Source of the DNA: an uncultured Chlorobiaceae bacterium
Lineage (GTDB): Bacteria; Bacteroidota; Chlorobiia; Chlorobiales; Chlorobiaceae
Length of the DNA stretch: 64,000 bases
Direction: 5' to 3'
Assembly (NCBI GenBank): GCA_903994525.1
Contig: CAJEXW010000010.1
Coordinates: forward strand, 25,273 to 89,272
In this document: positions 1 to 7,499 of the stretch, piece by piece
Layout of the letters: every line of letters begins with the position of its first letter
Numbering within the stretch: the first letter of the stretch is position 1
Notes under the pieces: model-generated
What the model was told of the DNA's origin: nothing
The model's database searches: none
The model's input: only the letters and a program-made list of their open reading frames with translations
Program-made: the position numbers and the translations under genes

Positions 1-18
1 CATACCACAAGTTGATGC

Positions 19-40
19 GGAAAATACAGGGAAAATACAG
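19..40. repeat. 11-bp perfect tandem duplication
   Basis: The 11-mer GGAAAATACAG occurs twice head to tail at 19-29 and 30-40, just upstream of the broken Fic gene. A short open frame (2-79) crosses it and stops at TAG 77-79, and could be the tail of a gene that begins outside the window. Two copies are too few to call a functional iteron, so slippage or a local duplication is the simplest reading. Confidence 0.5.
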
Positions 41-81
41 TTGATGGCTTGCCGTAAAAGAATTGAATTATCTTTGTAGGC

Positions 82-870
82 ATGATGTGGGAAGAATTGA
101 AGCTATTAAAAAAGCAATATCTTGAAATGGGATTATCGGAAGCCATTGATTACGAAAAGTTTTCAATGATCTCGATTGTGTATCATTCCACCAAAATTGA
201 AGGCTGTTCGTTAACTGAGAACGATACGAAAGTATTGCTGGAGAATGGTGTTACTTCAAAAGGAAAACCATTGACTGACCATATCATGGTTAAAGACCAT
301 TATGCAGCATTTATGTTTCTTAAAGAGATTGCAAAGCAGAAACAAAAGATAAGTATTGATTTAATCCAACAAGTTGCCGGGCTTGTTATGAAACATACTG
401 GTGGAGTGGTCAACACAATGTCAGGGACTTATGATACTTCATTGGGAGATTTACGAAAGGCTCAAGTCTATGTGGACAGAAAATATTTTCCTGATTTTTC
501 CAAGGTAGAGGCCTTGTTGATTACACTGATTGATCATGTTAACCAAAGACTCGATAACGTTTCTGATAATGAGATTTTAAAACTCTCTGCTGATCTCCAT
601 TACAACCTGGTCAATATTCATCCTTTTGGGGACGGAAATGGGCGAACGTCACGATTAATGATGAATTACATCTAAATGTATCATCAAGAACCTTTCATCA
701 AAATATTCACAGAGGATAGAGCTGACTATATTGAGGCCTTGAATAAAACTGAAGAGCTTGAGAATATTTCCATATTCAGGGATTTTATTTGTCGTCAACA
801 GATTAAATTTTACAAAGCCGAGATAAAAAAGTTCAAGCGAAAGGATAAAGGGTTTTCGTTGCTGTTTTAG
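82..870 (+). pseudogene. Fic-family AMPylase gene interrupted by a nonsense codon
   Basis: Fic proteins usually transfer AMP from ATP to a target hydroxyl. The catalytic motif HPFGDGNGRTSR is intact (His about residue 180). An N-terminal STKIEG sequence (residues 36-41) fits the inhibitory (S/T)xxxE(G/N) helix of class II Fic proteins. The frame hits TAA at 673-675, then continues in the same phase for 64 more codons to 870 with sequence that fits a Fic C-terminus. A single C-to-T change (CAA to TAA) would explain the break, since relatives often have Gln or another residue after the MNYI-like stretch. The catalytic loop lies before the stop, so a 197-residue truncated product is conceivable but would lack the final helices. 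ATG at 676 directly after the stop could in principle permit re-initiation. Fic identity is very likely; pseudogene status assumes the base call is right. Confidence 0.82.
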
Positions 871-958
871 GCAGTAAGGGTTCTCTATGCCAATTCTTTG
901 GCGTTTCTTATGATTTATCCATGTATATTGAAAATGAAAATTTCAAATTGCATGGATT

Positions 959-2122
959 ATGAGCGTTCTCTATCTTGATCGCACAATAGCCGAGGATGTT
1001 TGGCTTGGGCTGAAAAACAACCCGGTTACGGCGGTTGTGGGGCCTCGACAATGTGGCAAGTCTACCCTGATCAGGCATCTGGTATCTTATGATCGGCCGT
1101 TTGTCTATCTTGATCTTGAACGTCCTTCCGATTTGCGGAAGCTCGATGACCCAGAATGGTTTTTGCAGCATCAGCGGGGAAAGCTGGTTTGCATCGACGA
1201 GGTGCAACGGCGGCCGGAGCTTTTCCCCCTGATTCGAAGTCTGGTGGACGAATGGGGTGGTAATGGTCATTTTCTGATTCTCGGATCGGCTTCACGTGAT
1301 CTACTGATGCAGAGTTTCGAGTCGCTCGCCGGGCGAATCACCTACAAACGGTTGACTCCGTTTTTGTGGGAAGAGGTAAAGGAGCGGGTGATAATCGAGG
1401 AGTATCTTGCACGCGGAGGGTTTCCGAAAAGCCTGCTTCAGGAAGAGGCTCAGGTGTCGTACGGGTGGCGGGAGGATTTTATCACGAGCTTTCTTGAGCG
1501 TGATCTGTTGCAATGGAGCGGGTTCTCTCCGGCAACGATGCGTCGTCTCTGGCAGATGCTCGCTCACAATAACGGTCAGATGGTAAACCTCTCTTCCATC
1601 GGCGGATCCCTTGGAGTAAGCCATACCACGGTAAGGAATTATCTTGATCTTTTACAACAGACCTTCATGGTGTGCCTGTTGCAGCCATTGATGTCGAATA
1701 TTGGTAAACGAGTTGTCAAATCGCCTAAGGTTTATGTGGCCGATACCGGTATTGTCGCCGCTTTGCTTGGGCTTGTTGATTTCAACCAGATTGCAGGGCA
1801 TCCGGTATTTGGTTCACTTTGGGAAACGCTGGTGATGGTCAACATTCAGGGAATGTATCCCGGCTGTAGGCTTTATTATTATCGCACGGTCAACGGAGCC
1901 GAAGTGGATATCGTCATGGAGCTGTCGGGCAAGCGTTTTGCCATAGAGTGCAAGGCTTCTGCCGCTCCGGTGCTGACAAAGGGGAACCGGTCGGCAATTG
2001 TTGATATAGATCCTCTGCACACCTTCGTCGTGGCTCCTCTTGAGAAGGGGTATGCATTAGCGCCAGGCATCTCGGTTGTGGGTTTGTCGGAACTGTTCGA
2101 CGAGATCGGGAAGCTTCTGTGA
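959..2122 (+). CDS. AAA+ ATPase with C-terminal DUF4143 domain
   Basis: A 387-residue ATPase of the AAA_14/DUF4143 type, common in bacteria and archaea and without an established role. Walker A is GPRQCGKST (residues 28-36) and Walker B is VCIDEVQ (Asp80-Glu81), followed by the sensor-like LILGSAS. The C-terminal part carries GAEVDIV...AIECK, which fits the degenerate PD-(D/E)xK nuclease-like fold seen in DUF4143. The ATG at 959 starts flush with the N-terminal helix; no clear Shine-Dalgarno site precedes it. It stands alone between the Fic pseudogene and an inverted repeat, converging on the trpB2-like gene. Such genes are typical of accessory regions and often exist as several paralogues per genome. 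Family confident, function unknown. Confidence 0.85.
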   Translation: MSVLYLDRTIAEDVWLGLKNNPVTAVVGPRQCGKSTLIRHLVSYDRPFVYLDLERPSDLRKLDDPEWFLQHQRGKLVCIDEVQRRPELFPLIRSLVDEWGGNGHFLILGSASRDLLMQSFESLAGRITYKRLTPFLWEEVKERVIIEEYLARGGFPKSLLQEEAQVSYGWREDFITSFLERDLLQWSGFSPATMRRLWQMLAHNNGQMVNLSSIGGSLGVSHTTVRNYLDLLQQTFMVCLLQPLMSNIGKRVVKSPKVYVADTGIVAALLGLVDFNQIAGHPVFGSLWETLVMVNIQGMYPGCRLYYYRTVNGAEVDIVMELSGKRFAIECKASAAPVLTKGNRSAIVDIDPLHTFVVAPLEKGYALAPGISVVGLSELFDEIGKLL

Positions 2123-2212
2123 TAGCTTCTCATGGATGGTGCGAAAGAGAACTCGCATAATGAAAAGATAAAGGATTCTCTTTGGTGTTTTAGGCAACAC
2201 GGCTCTCTGAAT

Positions 2213-2269
2213 AAAGTTCCCGTTACTCTGTGCCTTTTTGCAAAGGACATCAAGAGTAACGGGGACTTT
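2213..2269. terminator. Long inverted repeat between convergent genes
   Basis: The arms 2213-2229 and 2253-2269 are complementary at 16 of 17 positions (the other can form G-U). The 23-base loop holds a second small stem, CCTTT/AAAGG. It lies between the stop codons of the convergent ATPase and trpB2-like genes, where a bidirectional terminator is expected. There is no strong U tract on either side, so a non-coding mobile repeat relic is an alternative. Confidence 0.5.
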
Positions 2270-2273
2270 GCTG

Positions 2274-3647
2274 TTACGCTTGCGGTGGAACCGGATGATC
2301 TTTCAGTACAGCAAGTGAGCGTTGCAGGAACTCTTCCGGTAGTCGGTAGTCACTGATTTTGCCGGACAAAAAGGCATCATATCCCTGGAGATCCATCAGT
2401 CCATGGCCTGACCAGTTCATAAGAATCACCTTCTCTTTCCCCTCCTCCTTTGCTCGCTTCGCTTCACGGATGGTTTGTGCGATGGCGTGGGAGGTTTCAG
2501 GTGCCGGGATAAATCCTTCGGTATGAGCAAAGAGGAGAGCGGCTTCGTAGCACTCCGTCTGGGGGATAGCGGTGGCCTCAATCAATCCCAACTGTTTGAC
2601 GTGGCTGACAAGGGGCGACATGCCATGGTAGCGCAAGCCTCCTGCATGAATGGCCGGTGGAATAAATCCGTGGCCAAGGCTGTACATGGGCAGCAGCGGT
2701 GTCATTTTTGCCACATCACCGTTGTCATAGACATAAGGTCCCCTCGTCAGGGTCGGGCAGGCTTCGGGCTCGGTGGCAATAATCTGAACCTCACGTCCAT
2801 GGATTTTGTCGCAGATGAAGGGGAAGCTGATGCCTGCAAAGTTTGAACCTCCACCAGCACAGCCGATAACGATATCGGGATAGAGGCTCACCTTCTCAAG
2901 CTGTTTGCGGGCTTCAAGGCCGATAATGGTCTGATGCAGCATCACATGGTTTAAGACACTGCCAAGGGCGTAGCGGGTATCATCGCGTTGGACAGCCTGT
3001 TCAATGGCTTCGCTGATGGCAATGGCAAGGCTGCCCGGCGTGTCGGGTGTCTCCGCCAGAATTCGGCGTCCCGTCCCGGTTTGTGTGCTTGGGCTGGCAA
3101 TGCATTCTGCCCCCCAGGTGTTCATCAAGATTTTGCGGAATGGCTTCTGGTCGAAGCTGATGCGCACCATAAAGACTTTACAGTCGATACCGACAAGTTT
3201 GCAGCTCATCGCAAGGGCGCTTCCCCACTGGCCGGCACCGGTTTCAGTGACGAGATGCTTTATGCCAAACTGCTTGTTGTACCATGCCTGGGGTACAGCG
3301 GAATTGGGTTTGTGGCTTCCTGCCGGTGATACACCCTCATTTTTATAGAAGATTTTTGCCGGAGTCTTCAGGGCTGCTTCCAGTCGGTGTGCCCGATACA
3401 GCGGTGAGGGGCGCCAGAGTTTCAGGATTGCCTGCACCTCCTGTGGAATTTCAATCCACCGCTCAGTGCTCATCTCCTGCTCAATAAGGTTCATCGGAAA
3501 AACTTTGGCAAGGGCATCAGGGCCGACTGGGTTGCCATCAGGCCCCAATGGTGGCGGCATCGGTGAAGGCAGGTCAGCCTGGATGTTGTACCACTGCCGT
3601 GGCATCTCATCCTCGCTTAACAGGATCTTTGTAAATTCCGAACTCAT
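2274..3647 (-). CDS. TrpB2-type tryptophan synthase beta-like protein
   Basis: A PLP enzyme predicted to make L-tryptophan from serine and indole. The 457-residue length, the long N-terminal extension before RPSPLYRA and the sequence AGSHKPNSA (PLP Lys about 113) are those of the TrpB2 subfamily rather than the roughly 400-residue TrpB1 that pairs with TrpA. The GCAGGGSNF loop fits the PLP phosphate-binding site, and ETGAGQWG fits the conserved substrate-binding segment. The start at 3647 (MSSEFTK) is preferred; an open frame extends 16 codons upstream without homology. No trpA or other trp gene is adjacent, so it may salvage free indole or work with a distant TrpA. A conserved 10-mer (ATCAAGCGTT on the plus strand) lies just upstream of the start. 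Confidence 0.9.
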   Translation of the reverse strand: MSSEFTKILLSEDEMPRQWYNIQADLPSPMPPPLGPDGNPVGPDALAKVFPMNLIEQEMSTERWIEIPQEVQAILKLWRPSPLYRAHRLEAALKTPAKIFYKNEGVSPAGSHKPNSAVPQAWYNKQFGIKHLVTETGAGQWGSALAMSCKLVGIDCKVFMVRISFDQKPFRKILMNTWGAECIASPSTQTGTGRRILAETPDTPGSLAIAISEAIEQAVQRDDTRYALGSVLNHVMLHQTIIGLEARKQLEKVSLYPDIVIGCAGGGSNFAGISFPFICDKIHGREVQIIATEPEACPTLTRGPYVYDNGDVAKMTPLLPMYSLGHGFIPPAIHAGGLRYHGMSPLVSHVKQLGLIEATAIPQTECYEAALLFAHTEGFIPAPETSHAIAQTIREAKRAKEEGKEKVILMNWSGHGLMDLQGYDAFLSGKISDYRLPEEFLQRSLAVLKDHPVPPQA

Positions 3648-3696
3648 GGTGATCAAGCGTTTATTTTTTTGAAAAGAGGCTGTTGGACCGGTCATA

Positions 3697-3984
3697 TCAG
3701 GTGATATAACCCCATTTCCTGAACTGTGGCATCAAATCAGCATCACCTTTAAATGCCTGATAGTAAATGTATTCAGGTGCCAGATCAGCTCCATTAGGCC
3801 AAACAAGCGTTTCAAGCTCTTTATCCACAATAAAGGAGGAGAATATGGAAGTATCTGCTAATGGCTCAAATACTGGACCTTTCAGCGCATCAGTGAAATC
3901 AGCAATTCCTTCCCTGCCATTATTGAAGACAACTTTTATTTTGTAGTCGCCAAGATATCGTGCATCCGATACATGAAGAAACAT
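3697..3984 (-). CDS. DUF2442 domain protein
   Basis: A 95-residue protein of the DUF2442 family, recognised by the spacing of [15 protein letters not shown] and the late [17 protein letters not shown] segment. It begins 5 bases after the stop of the DUF4160 gene, so the two are almost certainly cotranscribed. DUF4160 and DUF2442 proteins recur as adjacent pairs in many bacteria and have been suggested to form toxin-antitoxin-like modules; no activity is established and I see no catalytic motif. Family assignment is good, function is not known. Confidence 0.8.
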   Translation of the reverse strand: MFLHVSDARYLGDYKIKVVFNNGREGIADFTDALKGPVFEPLADTSIFSSFIVDKELETLVWPNGADLAPEYIYYQAFKGDADLMPQFRKWGYIT

Positions 3985-3989
3985 CGTTA

Positions 3990-4247
3990 TTACTCCAAAG
4001 GGTCAATTTGATTGGGCTCTTCTTTGTTGTTGCAACGAGTCCAATTGTCGATTAATTCATCCTTGTGGAGCTCATACCATTCAAGAATATGATGGAGAGC
4101 CCGTTTTGGGAATTTGCCTTCAACAGTACCGGTAAGAATTTCAACAGTAATTTCGTATTCCGAATATTTGGCATGAAAATGTGGTGGCGAGTGATCATCC
4201 CAATACATGGCGATGATTATTCCAAGGAATCTGCTGATTATTGGCAT
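3990..4247 (-). CDS. DUF4160 domain protein
   Basis: An 85-residue DUF4160 protein with the hallmark start MPIISRFxGI and the central MYWDDHSPPHFHAKY segment (clustered His and acidic residues). The start at 4247 is chosen because AAGGTAGAG lies directly upstream on the minus strand and the family begins here; the open frame extends 42 codons further without similarity. It is the first gene of a two-gene unit with the DUF2442 gene and lies 133 bases downstream of the tRNA-Leu 3' end. A possible promoter (TTGAGG, 17 bases, TATGAA) is readable on the minus strand between them. A toxin-antitoxin role is only a suggestion from gene pairing. Confidence 0.82.
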   Translation of the reverse strand: MPIISRFLGIIIAMYWDDHSPPHFHAKYSEYEITVEILTGTVEGKFPKRALHHILEWYELHKDELIDNWTRCNNKEEPNQIDPLE

Positions 4248-4380
4248 CTCTACCTTCTTGAATTGCTTCTCAATACCATCATAATGCTCATGCACATTAT
4301 TGTTCAAGTAAACGTAGCAACGATGAACTTCGGATGTATTACTGTTCATACAAGTAAAAACACAATGCCTCAATCAAGTG

Positions 4381-4466
4381 TGCCGAAGACGGGAATCGAA
4401 CCCGTACGTCCATTGCTGAACACGGGATTTTAAGTCCCGGGCGTCTACCAGTTCCGCCACTTCGGC
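4381..4466 (-). tRNA. tRNA-Leu (anticodon UAA)
   Basis: Read on the minus strand, the acceptor arms GCCGAAG and CTTCGGC pair. The anticodon stem CGGGA/TCCCG encloses CTTAAAA with anticodon TAA. A long variable arm, expected for a leucine tRNA, and the T-loop GGTTCGATTCC are present. CCA is not encoded. The 3' end faces the accessory block at 1-4247, a typical arrangement for an integration site, but no duplicated tRNA end was found inside the window. Confidence 0.96.
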
Positions 4467-4569
4467 TTTTTGTCTTACTTTACAGGAGCAGCAATTTACT
4501 ATCTTCACTCTGTTTCCCAAAAAAATAAATGGTTCATGCCCCGCCCTTCTCCCACGGTAAAATTTGAGC

Positions 4570-5637
4570 TTATGAGCTGAAATGGTCAAAACCCCTGATC
4601 GACTCCAGCGGAATGTTCATGCCAAAGGTGTCTTCAAGAGTAATGCCCAGCTCAGGCTCAGTCATTTCACCGATCACTGAAATTGCTCTGTTGCTGGAAA
4701 TTGACTGATAGCTCTCTTTCGCCAGAGTAAAGAGCAACTGATAATCTTCACCTCCGGTGAGAGCCCAGGTGAGGGCATCATCCTGCAGTTCATCGGCTAT
4801 TAGGCGCGTGTTGTCATGGATTGGCAACAGCTTTTCATGAAGAAGAGCCCCTGTCTTTGAGTGGCGGCAGAGATGCTGAAGGTCAGGGCTGAGCCCGTCG
4901 GAGATGTCGATCATCGACGTGGGGAGAATATTGTGGTCATGGAAGAGTCGGACAATATCGATGCGGGCGACGGGAAGCAGTTGTGCCCGGATAGCTTCGC
5001 TGTACTCCTGCAGCTCTCCGATTGCGTTATTGGTATAAGGTTCGTTGTTTTCGAGATGGTTCAGCATTATCTCTTTTTCGCGCATAAGGAGTTTCAGACC
5101 AGCCGCAGCGCCTCCAAGAGTGCCGGTAACGCAGATCACATCGCCTGGTTTTGCACCGCTTCTGTGGGTCACCTGCTCAGGAGATACCTCTCCCACCATG
5201 GTGACTGAAATGACCATGCCTGATCGGGAAGAGGAGGTGTCTCCTCCGGCAATAGCAATGCCATATTTTTGTGCAGCATCACTGATGCCTGCGTAAAGCT
5301 CCTCGATCATGGTAATCGGGAATGATGCCGGCACGGCAAGTGAGATCAGGGCATAGCGGGGAAGCGCATTCATGGCGCAGATATCTGATACATTGACACT
5401 GATTGCCTTGCTTCCGAGGTGTTTGAGCGGGGTAGTCAACAGATCGAAGTGTACCTGCTCGGCCAGAATATCTGTCGTCGACACTTGCAGCAGCTCTGCT
5501 GAGGGGCGGTAAACGGCGCAGTCGTCACCGATTCCGGTCAAGAGTGAAGGCACAGCCGTCAGGGTTGGTGCTACAAGAGTGGCGATTGTATCAATCAGAC
5601 CAAATTCTCCGATTTCAGTGATAGCTTTAAATGGCAT
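4570..5637 (-). CDS. thiL: Thiamine-monophosphate kinase ThiL
   Basis: Catalyses ATP-dependent phosphorylation of thiamine monophosphate to thiamine diphosphate, the last step of the cofactor pathway. The N-terminus FKAITEIGEFGLIDTI and the metal/ATP motif TGIGDDCAV are diagnostic, followed by STTDILAEQVHFD and SVNVSDICAMNA. SIAGGDTS-like and MIDISDGLSPDLQHL segments and the late TGGEDYQLLFT complete the AIR-synthase-like fold. The start at 5637 is chosen because family homology begins there; 21 upstream codons are open. The product is about 355 residues, slightly long for the family. It diverges from ftsY, with about 110 bases between them to hold both promoters; I could not assign clear -35/-10 boxes. 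Confidence 0.93.
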   Translation of the reverse strand: MPFKAITEIGEFGLIDTIATLVAPTLTAVPSLLTGIGDDCAVYRPSAELLQVSTTDILAEQVHFDLLTTPLKHLGSKAISVNVSDICAMNALPRYALISLAVPASFPITMIEELYAGISDAAQKYGIAIAGGDTSSSRSGMVISVTMVGEVSPEQVTHRSGAKPGDVICVTGTLGGAAAGLKLLMREKEIMLNHLENNEPYTNNAIGELQEYSEAIRAQLLPVARIDIVRLFHDHNILPTSMIDISDGLSPDLQHLCRHSKTGALLHEKLLPIHDNTRLIADELQDDALTWALTGGEDYQLLFTLAKESYQSISSNRAISVIGEMTEPELGITLEDTFGMNIPLESIRGFDHFSS

Positions 5638-5747
5638 ATTTTTGAGTAAATTGTCTTTTATACCAGATTGTATTATCTGGCTCTTTTGTTGCAGGAGCAC
5701 TGATGAGGTGCAACTCTTCTTGATAACAGTGACAATATCTGCTTTTT

Positions 5748-6707
5748 ATGGGTTTTTTTGACAAGTTCAAATTTACAAAGCTTAAAGAGGGGCTCGAAAA
5801 AACCCGGGATACCCTTCGTGAAAAGCTTTCTGTTATTACAAAAGGCAAAACAGAGATCGATGACGAGTTCCTTGAGGAGCTTGAGACGATTCTTGTTGGA
5901 GCAGATGTCGGGGTCGAGACCACGCTCGGGATTGTTGATGCCATCACTGAAAGGGCAAAAAAGGAGACCTACCACTCCGAAGGTGAGCTGAACAAGATGT
6001 TGATGGAGGAGATTCAGCAGATGCTTGAGGAGACGGGAGAGGATCATCCCCTGGATTTTGACGCGTCGCTTCCGGCCAAACCTTATGTTATTTTGATTGT
6101 CGGGGTGAATGGCGCCGGCAAGACCACGAGTGTTGCCAAGTTGGCCCATAATTACGATAAGGCTGGAAAAAAAGTGATTATTGCCGCTGCTGATACCTTC
6201 AGGGCCGCAGCCTATGAACAGCTTCAGATATGGGCCGACAGGGCAGGTGTTCCCATGATCGGCCAGGCCCAGGGTTCCGATCCCGCTTCGGTTGTGTACG
6301 ACGCTGTCAGCGCTGCGGTTTCCAGGAATGCCGATGTGGTGCTGGTTGATACTGCCGGGCGATTGCATAACAAAAGCCACCTGATGGAGGAGCTGGCCAA
6401 GATAATGCGGGTGGCAAAGAAGAGGATTCCTGAAGCTCCGCATGAGGTGTTGCTGGTTCTTGATGGTACAACCGGGCAGAATGCCGTGCAGCAGGCCAGG
6501 GAATTTACAAAGTTTGTTCATGTGACGGGGCTTGTGGTGACCAAGCTTGATGGAACCTCAAAAGGGGGAATTGTTCTCTCTATTTCGCGTGAACTGAAGC
6601 TTCCTGTCAAGTATATCGGTGTCGGAGAAAAAATCGATGACCTTCAGTTGTTTGACCGAGCGGAGTTTGTTGCCGCACTGCTGGGCAGAGAGTCAAAGTC
6701 GAGGTGA
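5748..6707 (+). CDS. ftsY: Signal recognition particle receptor FtsY
   Basis: The SRP receptor GTPase that docks ribosome-nascent chains at the inner membrane. The short helical N domain (residues 1-100) lacks the long acidic A domain of E. coli. The G domain follows with GVNGAGKTT (119-127), DTFRAAAYEQL (149-159, the SRP-GTPase insertion box), DTAGR (201-205) and TKLDGTSKGG (265-274), ending in the typical GVGEKIDDLQLFD. The first residues MGFFDKF are basic and hydrophobic enough to help membrane binding. It converges with the DUF123 gene with only a few bases between the stops. At 319 residues it is full length for an A-domain-less FtsY. Confidence 0.96.
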   Translation: MGFFDKFKFTKLKEGLEKTRDTLREKLSVITKGKTEIDDEFLEELETILVGADVGVETTLGIVDAITERAKKETYHSEGELNKMLMEEIQQMLEETGEDHPLDFDASLPAKPYVILIVGVNGAGKTTSVAKLAHNYDKAGKKVIIAAADTFRAAAYEQLQIWADRAGVPMIGQAQGSDPASVVYDAVSAAVSRNADVVLVDTAGRLHNKSHLMEELAKIMRVAKKRIPEAPHEVLLVLDGTTGQNAVQQAREFTKFVHVTGLVVTKLDGTSKGGIVLSISRELKLPVKYIGVGEKIDDLQLFDRAEFVAALLGRESKSR

Positions 6708-6710
6708 CAG

Positions 6711-7286
6711 TCAGCTCTTTATCATGTCAGGGATGGCGATGTCAAGAATATTCAGGAGTTGGTTGACGTTGGTTGTTTTGAGAATGTGTGTGTTTTTTTT
6801 GCTGTCCTGAGCACCGAGGCGCGGGGCAATAAGGGAAGTTTCTTGCTGTTGCTCCAGGAGCTCGGCCAGCTTCTGCTCTATGCTCAACGGAGTGCGAATC
6901 AGGACGATATGCGTTATTTCAGCGTCAGGAAGGTCAAGCAGATAATCGATATGCCATCGAAGTTTTTTTTGTGACCGGGCGATTTTACTCGTCTCTGTGA
7001 TTTTGTTTTCAATGAGATGAGTACACAATGGTTCTCTGATTTTGTGGTGTGGTTGAGAGTCTGATCGGGTTGTGTGGCGGAGAACTCTTCGGGCAAGCGG
7101 AGAACCTGATACCTCGTTTCCCAGTGCTGAGCCTATGTAGAGATAGTCTCCCGCCGGTATGGTGAACAATGCTCCCTGTTGAAACTTGCCAAAGGCAATT
7201 CGCGACGGAGCGGCAAGATTGATGATGAGGATATAGGAACCGATGCGGTGATTTTTCCCAAAAACAGTAAACTGCGAACCGGCCAT
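6711..7286 (-). CDS. DUF123 / GIY-YIG-like protein
   Basis: A protein of about 191 residues in the DUF123 family, which is related to GIY-YIG nucleases. The sequence IGSYILIINL then GDYLYIGSALG matches the family's two-strand GIY-YIG-like core, and RRVLRH and RWHIDYLLD follow as in other members. Some archaeal and bacterial members are fused to endonuclease III, but this one is alone. The start at 7286 is placed where homology begins; the open frame extends 42 codons upstream and no ribosome binding site decides the matter. It diverges from the ppiD-like gene. Nuclease activity is not shown for most members, so the biochemical role is uncertain. Confidence 0.75.
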   Translation of the reverse strand: MAGSQFTVFGKNHRIGSYILIINLAAPSRIAFGKFQQGALFTIPAGDYLYIGSALGNEVSGSPLARRVLRHTTRSDSQPHHKIREPLCTHLIENKITETSKIARSQKKLRWHIDYLLDLPDAEITHIVLIRTPLSIEQKLAELLEQQQETSLIAPRLGAQDSKKNTHILKTTNVNQLLNILDIAIPDMIKS

Positions 7287-7461
7287 TGTTTTTTGTTTTT
7301 TTTGATGCAATATTAGCCACTCCGGTACACGATACCAATTTTCCCCTGAACAGGGTGAAATATATGATCGGAGGGGTATGTTTCGTGCCAGGGTGTTTGC
7401 GATGTTTATCATTCGTGAGGAATACCTGCCAGAATGTGGAACCGCAAGGGTCTACGCGTTT

Positions 7462-7467
7462 TATAAT
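7462..7467 (+). promoter_or_regulatory. Possible -10 box of the ppiD-like gene
   Basis: A perfect TATAAT stands 32 bases before the ppiD-like start codon in a 213-base divergent intergenic region. No good -35 hexamer lies 16-18 bases upstream, so this is a weak call. A purine-rich ribosome binding site (AAGAAGGGA) precedes the ATG at 7500. Confidence 0.3.
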
Positions 7468-7499
7468 TATCTATTGTTAATGAAAGAAGGGATTGATTT

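Noticed and set aside
2..79. Open frame entering from the left edge, possible gene tail
   Set aside because: Only about 25 codons, no recognisable sequence, and it crosses a tandem duplication; not enough to call a gene.
2132..2356. 74-codon plus-strand frame over the inverted repeat
   Set aside because: It crosses the hairpin and the end of the trpB2 gene on the other strand and shows no protein-like pattern.
5673..6521. 282-codon minus-strand frame over ftsY
   Set aside because: Long, but it is the antisense of a clearly conserved gene and has no family features.
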